Shown here one piece after another: positions 52,145 through 62,534 of a stretch of DNA of 64,000 nt (position 1 is its first letter; every line of letters starts with the position of its first letter). A program made the position numbers and the translations under genes. This DNA comes from Mayamaea pseudoterrestris (lineage: Eukaryota > Bacillariophyta > Bacillariophyceae > Sellaphorales > Sellaphoraceae). Below the pieces are notes generated by a model, which saw only the letters and a program-made list of their open reading frames with translations, did not search any database and was not told the origin of the DNA. The DNA lies in contig BROI01000002.1 of assembly GCA_027923505.1 (NCBI GenBank), positions 1,116,001 through 1,180,000 on the forward strand, written 5' to 3'.

Positions 52145-53129
52145 GGTTGAGAATGCTTTGCTTGAAAAAAGTGATTCGATTTGGATCTGCTTGTGATGTT
52201 TGGTGTCTGACAAGTGGATCGATGTTTGTGGCGTCTTTCGTCTGCGCAAGCTGGAGTTGCAGTCGGCGAATGGGCGAGGTGCAAAGAACGATTGCTTGCC
52301 TCACGAATTTCCGAATTGGTTGGCATACGCATGTCCTCCTTGGCGGTCGATTTATGACGAGACATGGTTTGCTCGCATCAAAAAGCGAACTTGGCATGTC
52401 GGAAATCTTGTTAATTCGTGACGTGTAATTCGTTTTCACAACGGTGCGTCATTTCTCGTGTCCAGTGTCACTATCGAACATCGCTCGTGTATGAAAAGAT
52501 GCGAGTCATGAGTCTGAGCCGTAAGTTCGGTCTGACTCGATCAGAGTCAGAACGGTCCCTTCCCTTGGCGCAAAGTGAAATTGCCGGCGCGCGGAACACG
52601 TTTTCAGTACTCACGCTGTAGAAAACAACCGTGCTCATTTCCGTTGCCCCCAGACGTGTAACGACTCTTTATCGGTCGTGTCTGAGCGCTACTTGCGCAC
52701 AAAGCAGACCCACACGAATGCCTAAACATGCCCGGAAGTCCATGCCCAGTGAATGTGTAGCTCTGGTCATGCTACGATACCGGTACGAGTAGAAGTAGAC
52801 TTGTAAGCACAAAAACACTGAATGAGGCAGCTCAAGGGCATGCCCTTTAAGTTGTGCCTTCTTCATAATGCATCAAGTTTGTTACAACTCCTTGTCACCA
52901 AGCTTGTCATCCTCTGTGGTTCCCAGTATGTCCTGTCTCCCAGCACTCAACCCAAGCAGCTTTTCATCAAGTGTGTCATCAAGTCATTCCAGCACCAAGC
53001 CCATTGTGTCATCAAACGCAAAGCCCAATCTCCTTCCCAGTGCAGCGCCAAGCTTGTCACTCTGTGGCTCTCAGTTTGTCTCCCAGCACTCACCCCAACA
53101 GCTTGCCATCAAATGTCTCAGTGCAGTAC
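52145..53129. other. Spacer with a short degenerate duplication
   Basis: The left part is the promoter of paralogue B. Between about 52898 and 53105 a ~60-bp block (AAGCTTGTCA ... CTCCCAGCACTCA) occurs twice, about 150 bp apart, in Ser-rich low-complexity sequence. No gene is supported. Confidence 0.4.
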
Positions 53130-53414
53130 CATATACCGCTTGTTGCCGACATTCTAGCTATCTCCGTTAAACGAGAAGCAATTGTCAATGAACGTTTGCT
53201 CCAAGCGAATCGTTCGAGACTGACTCATGACTTTAAAGTTGACGAGCAGATCCTCAAAAAGGTATACGACCCTAACAAGCTCGAAGAACGATGGATCAGT
53301 CCTTATTCAATTGAACAAGTCCACGTTAATGGAACGGTTACCATTCGCCTCTCGCCTATGGTGACTGACTGAGTTAATATTCGGCATATCAAGCCGTACA
53401 GGCAAGACGTCTAA
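53130..53414 (+). pseudogene. Ty3/gypsy integrase C-terminal relic
   Basis: The frame reads KREAIVNERLLQANRSRLTH, then DEQILKKVYDPNKLEERW, ISPYSIEQVHVNGTVTIRL and, after an in-frame TGA, VNIRHIKPYRQDV. This is the end of a Ty3/gypsy integrase, where the usual text is '..GPY.I..V..NGTV.I......INIRR.KPY'. The TGA stands where an Arg codon (CGA) would fit. No other part of the element is seen nearby, so it is a fossil fragment and unrelated to the Copia units to the right. Confidence 0.7.
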
Positions 53415-53698
53415 GTTTTGCGCAGCTCCCTTGTTTCAATCTACCAAGATTGAGCTAAATTACGGCACCCTGTGCGACAGGAAGGCCGCTGCCACTTTAC
53501 AAACAAGAAGGAAGACATTTTACCCCAGCTACCCTCATGGTCGCTCTTAGTGTGGGAGAGTGTGCTATCTAACACAATTCACATGCACCGGCCCAGCCTC
53601 AACGGCAAGCCGGACAGTCAACGGACACGCCCGTCGGGTATTAGCGAAGATGGGCGATCCTGTTGCGACATCTGCAATCCTCGCCAGTGAAAGAGCAA

Positions 53699-53968
53699 TG
53701 ACACGATGCAGTTCCAGTTCGTACGGCTGCAACGATTCCTCACCCTCTGTAGTCGGTTTCCAAGTGAGCGGGATGATCAGTCCTTTACCTTGGTTTATCC
53801 TACAGGGGTCTTATCCTACAAAACGCTAGTTGATTAAGCAGTTCTCTAGAAAGTGAGTTGATTTACGATCGGTCGAGAAAGAGCGATTGATCAGATGGCT
53901 CTTTCAAGACCATTCACGATAGTGAATACTAATCTTGTTTAATCGTGCCTGCGGCTGGCACACATGCA
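53699..53968 (-). repeat. Copia LTR, copy A (3' LTR of the truncated unit)
   Basis: Identical sequence occurs at 53699, 54816 and 61668, each starting (plus strand) TGACACGATGCAGTTCC. The lower boundary is firm. The upper boundary is uncertain because all three copies are followed by the same pol end; I place it at a TG on the minus strand near 53968. Confidence 0.7.
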
Positions 53969-54030
53969 ATATTTCAATGACGTAGTTGTGAGTAGATGTC
54001 TTTTCTGGTACCGCAACGGAGGTTCGAGTA

Positions 54031-54815
54031 CTATGCTCGTGCGCCCCCGGCGACGTCTAGGTTCGCGTCAAGCGACTGGACTAGATCGTCATTGTGACAC
54101 TCCCCTTGTAGGTGTGCCAGGACGGGTGTAAGCTCAATGAGCTCCCCTGGAGTCGGCTCCCCTTGAGGCAGTGACGGGTCCATAAGGTAGAATTCGAGTT
54201 CTCCAGGATCCAAGGTTTCGCCACGCCAGAACAGTAATGGTTTGAGTAGGGGCCATGCGTCGATGTAGGGTAGGTATTTGGTAAGCGCGTCGGAAGCGTT
54301 TTCCTTGCCAGCAATCTTGACGAACTTGATAATTCCGGCTGCTACACACCACTGGATACGGTGATATGCGAGGGCATTGTGGCGCTTGGTGAGTGTGGAT
54401 GTAGGCACTGTACACTGCGTGATGACTGATTGGTTATCACCGAGTAGCCATGATGAGGACTCGATGGGAACACCCATTGCCATGAGTGACGCGCGTATGC
54501 CTAGGATATGGTTGGTTGCAACGCGTCCACTCATGAGTTCAGAGCCAAAGGTCGCGTGTTCGACGGTATCTTGAAGTTTGGCAAACCACTTGAACGGAGT
54601 CTGCTGAATGAAGTGAAGGATTCCAGTGCATGCTTTGCCGGTGACTTTGCAATGCATCAGGTTGGCATCTTTGAGGGTAGTAAGGCGAACTGTCTTGCCC
54701 TTTGGTTTCGGCCAGAGTGAAAGGACCTCTTCCTTGGGGTTGTCGTAGACGGTTTGTTGCCAGTCATAGGTTGGTGAGTCGCCGAAGATGATTTCGTTCT
54801 GCGGCCACTGGGTGC
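54031..54815 (-). pseudogene. Truncated Copia pol (RNase H end)
   Basis: The last ~260 residues of pol (from TQWPQNEIIFGDSPTYDWQQ to the stop) are identical to the larger neighbour 1117 bp to the right. The 5' end is cut and fused through GC directly to LTR copy B. It still carries the RNase H residues (KDANLMH, GSELMS, GDNQSV, ENASDAL), but gag, protease, integrase and reverse transcriptase are gone. Confidence 0.85.
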
Positions 54816-55085
54816 TGACACGATGCAGTTCCAGTTCGTACGGCTGCAACGATTCCTCACCCTCTGTAGTCGGTTTCCAAGTGAGCGGGATGATCAGTCC
54901 TTTACCTTGGTTTATCCTACAGGGGTCTTATCCTACAAAACGCTAGTTGATTAAGCAGTTCTCTAGAAAGTGAGTTGATTTACGATCGGTCGAGAAAGAG
55001 CGATTGATCAGATGGCTCTTTCAAGACCATTCACGATAGTGAATACTAATCTTGTTTAATCGTGCCTGCGGCTGGCACACATGCA
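54816..55085 (-). repeat. Copia LTR, copy B (shared by two units)
   Basis: Same LTR as copies A and C. It serves as the 3' LTR of the near-full unit to its right and as the 5' LTR of the truncated unit to its left. Upper boundary approximate. Confidence 0.7.
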
Positions 55086-55147
55086 ATATTTCAATGACGT
55101 AGTTGTGAGTAGATGTCTTTTCTGGTACCGCAACGGAGGTTCGAGTA

Positions 55148-56434
55148 CTATGCTCGTGCGCCCCCGGCGACGTCTAGGTTCGCGTCAAGCGACTGGACTA
55201 GATCGTCATTGTGACACTCCCCTTGTAGGTGTGCCAGGACGGGTGTAAGCTCAATGAGCTCCCCTGGAGTCGGCTCCCCTTGAGGCAGTGACGGGTCCAT
55301 AAGGTAGAATTCGAGTTCTCCAGGATCCAAGGTTTCGCCACGCCAGAACAGTAATGGTTTGAGTAGGGGCCATGCGTCGATGTAGGGTAGGTATTTGGTA
55401 AGCGCGTCGGAAGCGTTTTCCTTGCCAGCAATCTTGACGAACTTGATAATTCCGGCTGCTACACACCACTGGATACGGTGATATGCGAGGGCATTGTGGC
55501 GCTTGGTGAGTGTGGATGTAGGCACTGTACACTGCGTGATGACTGATTGGTTATCACCGAGTAGCCATGATGAGGACTCGATGGGAACACCCATTGCCAT
55601 GAGTGACGCGCGTATGCCTAGGATATGGTTGGTTGCAACGCGTCCACTCATGAGTTCAGAGCCAAAGGTCGCGTGTTCGACGGTATCTTGAAGTTTGGCA
55701 AACCACTTGAACGGAGTCTGCTGAATGAAGTGAAGGATTCCAGTGCATGCTTTGCCGGTGACTTTGCAATGCATCAGGTTGGCATCTTTGAGGGTAGTAA
55801 GGCGAACTGTCTTGCCCTTTGGTTTCGGCCAGAGTGAAAGGACCTCTTCCTTGGGGTTGTCGTAGACGGTTTGTTGCCAGTCATAGGTTGGTGAGTCGCC
55901 GAAGATGATTTCGTTCTGCGGCCACTGGGTGCGAAAGCGGATGGCTGCCTCGGGAAACTTGCGAAGGTAGCCGCATACACGCTTGACTCGGTCGAGGTGT
56001 CCAATGCGAGGCTGTCCGCGGAAGCGTGACAGGCAGGCGGTGGCACTGCAGATATCGAATCGGCCAAGGGTGATCGCCCACTGAAGGGCTCCGACAAACG
56101 ATTGGTAGATCTTAATGTCCGACTCCCCTAAAAGAGACGTCTGGTCGAGTTCCGGGTGGTCATGAGAGTCGAGTGGAGAGCTGTACTTTGGTGGTGGTCC
56201 GTTGAATGTACGCTCGTAGTTGGCTAGAAGCTTGGTGATGTAGGTCTTGGTGCCCCAGAATAGTGTTCCGTCAGGGTCGCGTCCGAAGTCGCCGCCTAGA
56301 TGGTACTCTGGGCATCCAACGCCCTTGAGCTTGAACTTGTACTTGTTGCGAAGAATGTCGTAGAATGCGCCCGGGTCAATCATGATTGCCATAAGGTCAT
56401 GTATTCGTAACAATGGCCAGCATCGCGAATCCAA
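55148..56434 (-). pseudogene. Copia reverse transcriptase end and RNase H
   Basis: This 428-codon frame starts within the damaged reverse transcriptase: HDLMAIMIDPGAFYDILRNK is the sequence just after the usual YVDD, whose first Asp and preceding residues are missing. It continues with the thumb/connection (GALQWAITLGRFDICSATACLSRFRGQP) and RNase H (KDANLMH, GSELMS, GDNQSVITQC, ENASDAL) and ends VAGGARA. The RNase H domain is intact in sequence. Confidence 0.8.
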
Positions 56435-58097
56435 ACGTCTGGATCGGCGTACGAGGCTTTGAAGCCTTCCGCTCGTGGAATCGTGCTCCGCTTGTGCGTA
56501 GGCCGTAGAGTGCTTTGTAGATGATGAGTGTGTGGCCTTCCAAGTCGCCGAACTCAGGTCCAGCGATGAAGTAAATCTTTTCTTTGGTTTTTACTTCGAG
56601 GTAAGCATTTCCGATGTCGCCTACCATGGGAGTGAGTCCATTCAACTCCCCTATCGCCAGCGCTAGGCGCAGCGATTCGAGTGAAACGACGCTCGAGTAT
56701 GAGTCATCGACAGGGTCTGTAAGGTGTCCACCAGCAACCATCCGAGCCTTGTGACGAAAGTCTTGCTTGCAGTCGTAGACCCAGATAGTGCAAATCTTTT
56801 GATAGCCTTCGGGAGGCGCGGCATTCAATCCGAGATCAATGAAGGTGTCGTATTCGAACAGGCTTGACAGCTCTACCTTCTCCGCGTCGGTCCATTTGGT
56901 ATGCCGGAGTTCTTCTTGGAACTTTCGAGCTTCCTTTGGATCGCGTGGTACCTTGACGCCGAACTTGTGTCGAATGCTGCGTCGTTGCTTGGCTTGGTTT
57001 ACGGTTCGACGGGCGATACGTGCGCGTCGGGCTGCGTCACGTAGGAACTTCCAACCTTTCTTGTTGAGTAGTCCGTTCGCCTCGGCGTAGCGAGCGCAGG
57101 AAATGATGTCGTCGCGTGCTAAAGCGTTCAATGGCTCCCAAGTCGTTGAGTTGTCTTCCCACACGACTTTGATGTTATACATGGAGCCTTTCCATCCGTC
57201 GGATTGCTTTGTGAGTGGCCCTTCGTGCGATAGGATTGCTTTAAACGTCCAGTTGTGTTCAGGATCGTTTACCTTTGCTGCTTGGTCCTTTTCGAACAAT
57301 TCGCAGAGTCGGATGTAATCGATGACTTCTTCAGCTTCGTTTTCGCCAATTTTGAGTAGGAACTTGATGTTATGATGGTTGGCTGCGTCCATGGTTTCGA
57401 GCTTGCGAACGATTTTGGCTCGCATGGGCTCCCCATCCTGAGTATGCCAAGTAAACGTTTGATTGACAAGTTCTTCAGGTGAGAATGCAGGTAGTAAATC
57501 GATTGGTCCGCGTGGATGCGCTTGAGGATGGGCTGATGGCGGCCGCTGGTAGGGACTGCTTCCGACGAATGGTTCATCTCCGAAGTAGAACTTGGGTCCG
57601 TCGTCGGCCGTTTCAGTAGGAACGGGTTCATCAGTGGGTAGCCCCTCTTCTTCGGAGCTTTGGGTGCCGAGTTGGAAGCTCTCTTGGAGTCCACCTTCGG
57701 TGTATACGAACATGTCGCCTTCGGGAGAAGCTTCGACTTGTGGTAAATCAAGACGGATGTTTGGGTTAAGATCGTCTCGACGAGCCGTTACAATGCTTCG
57801 GGCGACAACTTGATGTGTTTCCTCGTCCAAGACCCAGTACGTTAGAGCATCACCGACGTTATCAGCTACCCCGACGAAACGTCCAGCGCGCTCATTGGTT
57901 TGGTTGAGCAATGTAGAGTTTGCGCTGTATCGAACGGGCTGCCACCAGTGGTAGTTGAGGTAGGCAGAGATATCGGGTACTTCATTGTATACCTTTTGAT
58001 ATGGGGTCATGCCACCGAGACGTGACTGGGACATGAGGGCGAGTAGAGCTACGATGTGTAGAGTGCATAGCAGCCAGGTTGGTGCAGGCGATCCGGT
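56397..58097 (-). pseudogene. Copia integrase C-terminus and reverse transcriptase N-terminus
   Basis: The frame continues directly from the gag-integrase frame after one TGA (58100-58098) and is open from 58097. It holds the end of integrase (MSQSRLGGMTPYQKVYNEVP, then YHWWQPVRY), a linker, a chromo-like segment (YNIKVVWEDNSTTWEPLNAL), and the fingers/palm of reverse transcriptase to IIYKALYGLRTSGARFHER. A small out-of-frame deletion follows; GFKASYADPDVWIRDAGHCY is still readable in another frame. A second deletion removes the YVDD core. Confidence 0.8.
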
Positions 58098-61000
58098 TCA
58101 ATCCATGTTGACATTGACAGTGCGCTCGACGTCGCCGATAACGCGTTCCGCTGGATTCTGCTGTTGGTTTTCCGGTTCGCTGACCCAGTGCTTACGGATC
58201 ATAAACTGGCGTTCGATTTCTCGAATCGCTAGGCTGTTTTCTTCCTTGGCTCCGTCTGATATTAGACCGAGTGGAGCACCGCAATCGTTGATAAACTGCA
58301 TGAGCGTCGACGGAACTTGTCCCTTGTTCGCCATCGGGTAGACGCGAATCAATCGGCTCTGCATGCAAACGTATAGTTGCGCTGCTTGGCATCCGGCATG
58401 TCCAGGAATACCATCGTTGAGTGCGGGTGTGTCGGAGAATAGTGTGTCCATTGCAACTTCTTCAGGTAGTCGACGAACATTCGCACCCGGGAAACGAGTA
58501 CGCAAATGGCGTCGCTGAGGAAAACGTTGCTCGGCGCGATAGAATTGGGTAGTGTTCTTGAGAGTCTCTTTGATACGATCGGTGGGTAGAAATCCGAAGT
58601 TGGGACGAAGCATTTGGTAATCTGGTCGCGTAGGAACCACAGTGCGTGCCGGTCGGCCGGCTAGTCCAGAATATGGATTGCCTCCAGCTTCTACAATTGC
58701 GGCATTGACCTGCAGCTCGTACGGATCGTACATTTCCCCGGCAGTGTCTTCGTATTCGAACGTTGCGTCGTTGGGGTTCTGAGCATGGCTTGATCCGGAT
58801 GTCGATATGGTTCCGCGTGAGAGTAGTGAGGGTAGTGAAATGTCATCCTGTTGTGGGTTCGTGTTGTAAGAAGCGTCGTCGGGTACAATGTCGGCAATGC
58901 GCTCGGATGGACCCTCGGTTTCGACTTGCATAGGGTCCGACTCGTCGCTGAAGTGCTCCCATTCGTGGGTTTCGAGTCCGTTCCATGAGACGACGTTGAG
59001 TGTTTCGACTGAAAGGTCTTCGGGATATTCGTCTTGCGCGTTTCCGTTGACTTGGGTGTTGTTGACTAGTAGTGTTGGCGCTTCGTGATCGTCCGTCGCG
59101 GTTTCAATTTCCGCTTGGATCGAATCGTCATTAAGGTCTCCATCGTACTTTGACGGATCCCAAGGCGTGTCTGCTGTCATGACGACGTGCGGCAACGTGT
59201 CGAACTCGGCGTCGGTGAAATGATGCATCTTCAAATGGACCAAACCGTTCTGGACCGTGAATGGGATCAATGCTCCTTCGGGTGTAATCATGAGCTGCCG
59301 TCCGCCAAGTGCGCTTGCCTTGTCGAATACCTTGTTTCCGAAGTCCTCGAGCTGAACGACCGAATGAATGGTTGCGTCGGTTCCTCCGTCGGCGTACTGG
59401 TAGAAAATGCCAATGACGTACCCTTCCGTCGTCCAGATCTTGGCGGCGAATGTTCCGATGGGTAGTCCTTGCATCATGTGATTGTCAATTCCGGTAACGT
59501 CGGCAAACTGAGTCGTCGATCGATCCAAGCAAATCATGTCCTTACCAGCGATCGAACCGTTGGCACCGCGATCCATCATGGACGGGCTTCGAGACGTAAT
59601 TGCACGAGTGACATGGAACTGTGACGCGTGTGGCCCTTCGGTTGCCGGAGTATTCATACCCATAAGCGCATCTGCGTAGGATACGTTATGTGTAGCGACA
59701 TGGTTTGTAGAACGACGCGTGACGTTGGTTGCGTTGGCGGCGATACATGTTGTATGTAACGGCCGACTCGCGCTTGATACACTGGTGGAGTAGATGGCTG
59801 GCTTCCCAGCGGTCGAGCCTTGTTGCTGAGACTGAAACAGCGCACGGCGGTTCCACGTGCTGGTGTAGTTCCGACTGTAGGCCGTGTAATCGCCGACATG
59901 GGTGACATCGCCGTCGACTCGCCGGTGGGAAGCTGAATTTGTGGAGTTGGTGGTGGATTGGTGTTGTTCGTGCTGGCTTCCGTTGCGTTCAGCTGCAGGC
60001 GCGCCGCTCCGCTTCTCGGATTCGGCGAGTTTCTGCCTTATGAGCTTCGCGTTGCTCCTCCGGCCCAAGAGAACCATACATCCGGCTCGACTCCGTTGCG
60101 GCGCTGCAGAAGGATTGGTGCACTGTCCGCGTCCACCACCTCGTCCGAAGTTACCTCGGCCGCCGCGTCCACCGCCGCGTCCAGAACCGCGACCGGTTCC
60201 GCGTCCGCTGCCATTTCCACGACCGTTTCCGCCTTGGCTGCTGCTTGGAGTGTTGCCGCTAGTCGGTGTAGTGCCTCCGGTCGGTGGAGTACTCGCTTGT
60301 TGGATGGATTGGTGGATCTTCATTTGGCGTTTGCGTGCCGCTTTGACGTCGTCGGTATCGCGAGCGAACTCGATGAGCTGCTTGTACCAGTCTTCGAAGC
60401 TTTGATCTTGACCTTGCGCGTTGAGGATACGACTCGCCGAACTGATTTCTTGGCGAAAGGCGTCATTCCAGCGAACCGATTCGGACAACCACTTCTTGCG
60501 CGTCGCGTCGGGGACTGTTTCGCCGGTATAATCTTCGTAATCGAGCAAGGCATTCTCCCATTGAGTGAACCACGCAGTGTACGTACTGCCGTGGTCGTTC
60601 GTCAGTTTCATGTCGCGAACTCTTGACTCGGCTCGCTGCGCTGCGCGCTCGGCGTTCTTGCCCGTCAAGTACATCGTGTGCATTTCCTTGAAGCACTCGT
60701 GGGCCGACCCGTCCTTGTGGCGACGAATGATCGGGATGCAGTTGGCGACTTTGCAGTATGAAGTGATGATGTCGAATGCTGTGGCTTCTTGCGCTTTGAA
60801 TACCTCGAGATCTTCGGGCGAAAGCGTTGTCGGGTTGAAATCCGGATCGAAGACTCGCTCGATGCCTTGGTTCTTGGCCGTTGCGAACGTCTTGAGCCAC
60901 CATTGACGGAATTTGTACTCGTCTTTGAACTCGGTGTATGCTTTGGTGTCGACTCGGACGCGAGATTTGTACTTCTCGGCCTCGGACTTCTCGGGAACGT

Positions 61001-61418
61001 CCGTCGAGCTGACTCGTTGAATCCGACTCATGTCGCTTTGGAATAGAGACTCTTCGGGCGATTCGGTTGCTTTGATGAGTCCTGCGAATGTGAGCGTCGC
61101 CCATTCCTTGAGTTCGCGCTCTTCCGATGCCCATTGACGAAGGCGGGTAATGGTTCGAATAACCGTGATGTGCGTTTTGGATTCCTTCAGTACCGACTCG
61201 ATGTCCTTGATGGTCAGCATTAGGAATGGCTCCGTGAGTAGACGTCCGTCCGGGAGGAGTGACTTGATGGCGACGATGACTGGAAGCTTCATGAACTTGT
61301 CGTTGTTGACGGTCTTCTGCTTGTACATGCTTTTCAATCCGACGGCGAGCGAGTTGTCTTCCGCGTCATCTTGCGTGACATTGGGTCCGTCGGGAGGATC
61401 ATCTTCGACGACGGTCAT
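58098..61418 (-). CDS. Copia gag-protease-integrase, ended by an internal TGA
   Basis: The 1106-residue frame has a helical gag (residues 1-400), then an Arg/Gly-rich RNA-binding stretch (GRGNGSGRGTGRGSGRGGGR), a protease with MDRGANGSIAG near 59560 and an integrase with Asp in AMDTLFSD, Asp in LISDGAKEE and Glu in NPAERVIGDVER. It stops at NVNMD-TGA. The next codons in the same frame continue pol, so the TGA is internal; a Trp (TGG) would fit. No clear zinc knuckle follows the RGG stretch. Confidence 0.85.
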   Translation of the reverse strand: MTVVEDDPPDGPNVTQDDAEDNSLAVGLKSMYKQKTVNNDKFMKLPVIVAIKSLLPDGRLLTEPFLMLTIKDIESVLKESKTHITVIRTITRLRQWASEERELKEWATLTFAGLIKATESPEESLFQSDMSRIQRVSSTDVPEKSEAEKYKSRVRVDTKAYTEFKDEYKFRQWWLKTFATAKNQGIERVFDPDFNPTTLSPEDLEVFKAQEATAFDIITSYCKVANCIPIIRRHKDGSAHECFKEMHTMYLTGKNAERAAQRAESRVRDMKLTNDHGSTYTAWFTQWENALLDYEDYTGETVPDATRKKWLSESVRWNDAFRQEISSASRILNAQGQDQSFEDWYKQLIEFARDTDDVKAARKRQMKIHQSIQQASTPPTGGTTPTSGNTPSSSQGGNGRGNGSGRGTGRGSGRGGGRGGRGNFGRGGGRGQCTNPSAAPQRSRAGCMVLLGRRSNAKLIRQKLAESEKRSGAPAAERNGSQHEQHQSTTNSTNSASHRRVDGDVTHVGDYTAYSRNYTSTWNRRALFQSQQQGSTAGKPAIYSTSVSSASRPLHTTCIAANATNVTRRSTNHVATHNVSYADALMGMNTPATEGPHASQFHVTRAITSRSPSMMDRGANGSIAGKDMICLDRSTTQFADVTGIDNHMMQGLPIGTFAAKIWTTEGYVIGIFYQYADGGTDATIHSVVQLEDFGNKVFDKASALGGRQLMITPEGALIPFTVQNGLVHLKMHHFTDAEFDTLPHVVMTADTPWDPSKYDGDLNDDSIQAEIETATDDHEAPTLLVNNTQVNGNAQDEYPEDLSVETLNVVSWNGLETHEWEHFSDESDPMQVETEGPSERIADIVPDDASYNTNPQQDDISLPSLLSRGTISTSGSSHAQNPNDATFEYEDTAGEMYDPYELQVNAAIVEAGGNPYSGLAGRPARTVVPTRPDYQMLRPNFGFLPTDRIKETLKNTTQFYRAEQRFPQRRHLRTRFPGANVRRLPEEVAMDTLFSDTPALNDGIPGHAGCQAAQLYVCMQSRLIRVYPMANKGQVPSTLMQFINDCGAPLGLISDGAKEENSLAIREIERQFMIRKHWVSEPENQQQNPAERVIGDVERTVNVNMD

Positions 61419-61667
61419 GTTGTTGATTGATTGGTACGGGATGAATATATACCGCGAGAATAATCGAGGAAGTCGATTCTATCCGAGCGATGCTTGCAAT
61501 TCGACTCGGTCTTCAATCCCTCCGTCTGCCGGACTAGTGTAGATTGAAGCCTCGGACAGGAAATGAACGAGGGATGTCCGCTGCCAATGTAGTGTGCAAC
61601 AAAACGACGGGAGTGGTCGTCACCAGCGCCCGAGAGAGTTGATTGTAAAGACCAAGACTGTGTGATC

Positions 61668-61937
61668 TGACACGATGCAGTTCCAGTTCGTACGGCTGCA
61701 ACGATTCCTCACCCTCTGTAGTCGGTTTCCAAGTGAGCGGGATGATCAGTCCTTTACCTTGGTTTATCCTACAGGGGTCTTATCCTACAAAACGCTAGTT
61801 GATTAAGCAGTTCTCTAGAAAGTGAGTTGATTTACGATCGGTCGAGAAAGAGCGATTGATCAGATGGCTCTTTCAAGACCATTCACGATAGTGAATACTA
61901 ATCTTGTTTAATCGTGCCTGCGGCTGGCACACATGCA
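61668..61937 (-). repeat. Copia LTR, copy C (shared by two units)
   Basis: 5' LTR of the near-full unit and, at the same time, 3' LTR of the unit to its right, since that unit's pol end (CHNDDLVQSLDANLDV) abuts it. Upper boundary approximate. The bases just below 61668 should hold the primer-binding site, but I cannot match a tRNA. Confidence 0.7.
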
Positions 61938-62057
61938 ATATTTCAATGACGTAGTTGTGAGTAGATGTCTTTTCTGGTACCGCAACGGAGGTTCGAGTAC
62001 TATGCTCGTGCGCCCCCGGCGACGTCTAGGTTCGCGTCAAGCGACTGGACTAGATCG

Positions 62058-62534
62058 TCATTGTGACACAGTGGGTAGCCCCTCTTCTTCGGAGCTTTGG
62101 GTGCCGAGTTGGAAGCTCTCTTGGAGTCCACCTTCGGTGTATACGAACATGTCGCCTTCGGGAGAAGCTTCGACTTGTGGTAAATCAAGACGGATGTTTG
62201 GGTTAAGATCGTCTCGACGAGCCGTTACAATGCTTCGGGCGACAACTTGATGTGTTTCCTCGTCCAAGACCCAGTACGTTAGAGCATCACCGACGTTATC
62301 AGCTACCCCGACGAAACGTCCAGCGCGCTCATTGGTTTGGTTGAGCAATGTAGAGTTTGCGCTGTATCGAACGGGCTGCCACCAGTGGTAGTTGAGGTAG
62401 GCAGAGATATCGGGTACTTCATTGTATACCTTTTGATATGGGGTCATGCCACCGAGACGTGACTGGGACATGAGGGCGAGTAGAGCTACGATGTGTAGAG
62501 TGCATAGCAGCCAGGTTGGTGCAGGCGATCCGGT
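62058..62534 (-). pseudogene. Copia integrase C-terminus, cut by deletion
   Basis: The frame continues pol after the same TGA as in the middle element (62537-62535). It reads MSQSRLGGMTPYQKVYNEVP and stops at SSEEEGLPTVSQ, immediately after the deletion junction. In another frame the junction reads RGYPL-CHNDDLVQSLDANLD, the true pol end. Confidence 0.8.

Larger units (their letters stand above)
54816..61937 (-). mobile_element. Near-full-length Ty1/Copia element (6.85-kb period)
   Basis: On the minus strand this runs from LTR copy C (61668-61937) through gag, protease, integrase, reverse transcriptase and RNase H to LTR copy B. Pol is broken by a TGA in integrase and by deletions at the reverse-transcriptase active site, so it cannot be autonomous. 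It is the middle unit of a concatemer whose neighbours share its LTRs. Its gag and pol are unlike those of the Copia element at 30 kb, so it is a separate lineage. Confidence 0.85.

Noticed and set aside
59902-60626. Pro/Arg-rich plus-strand proteins opposite Copia gag
   Set aside because: Antisense of the Arg/Gly-rich RNA-binding stretch; low-complexity artefact.
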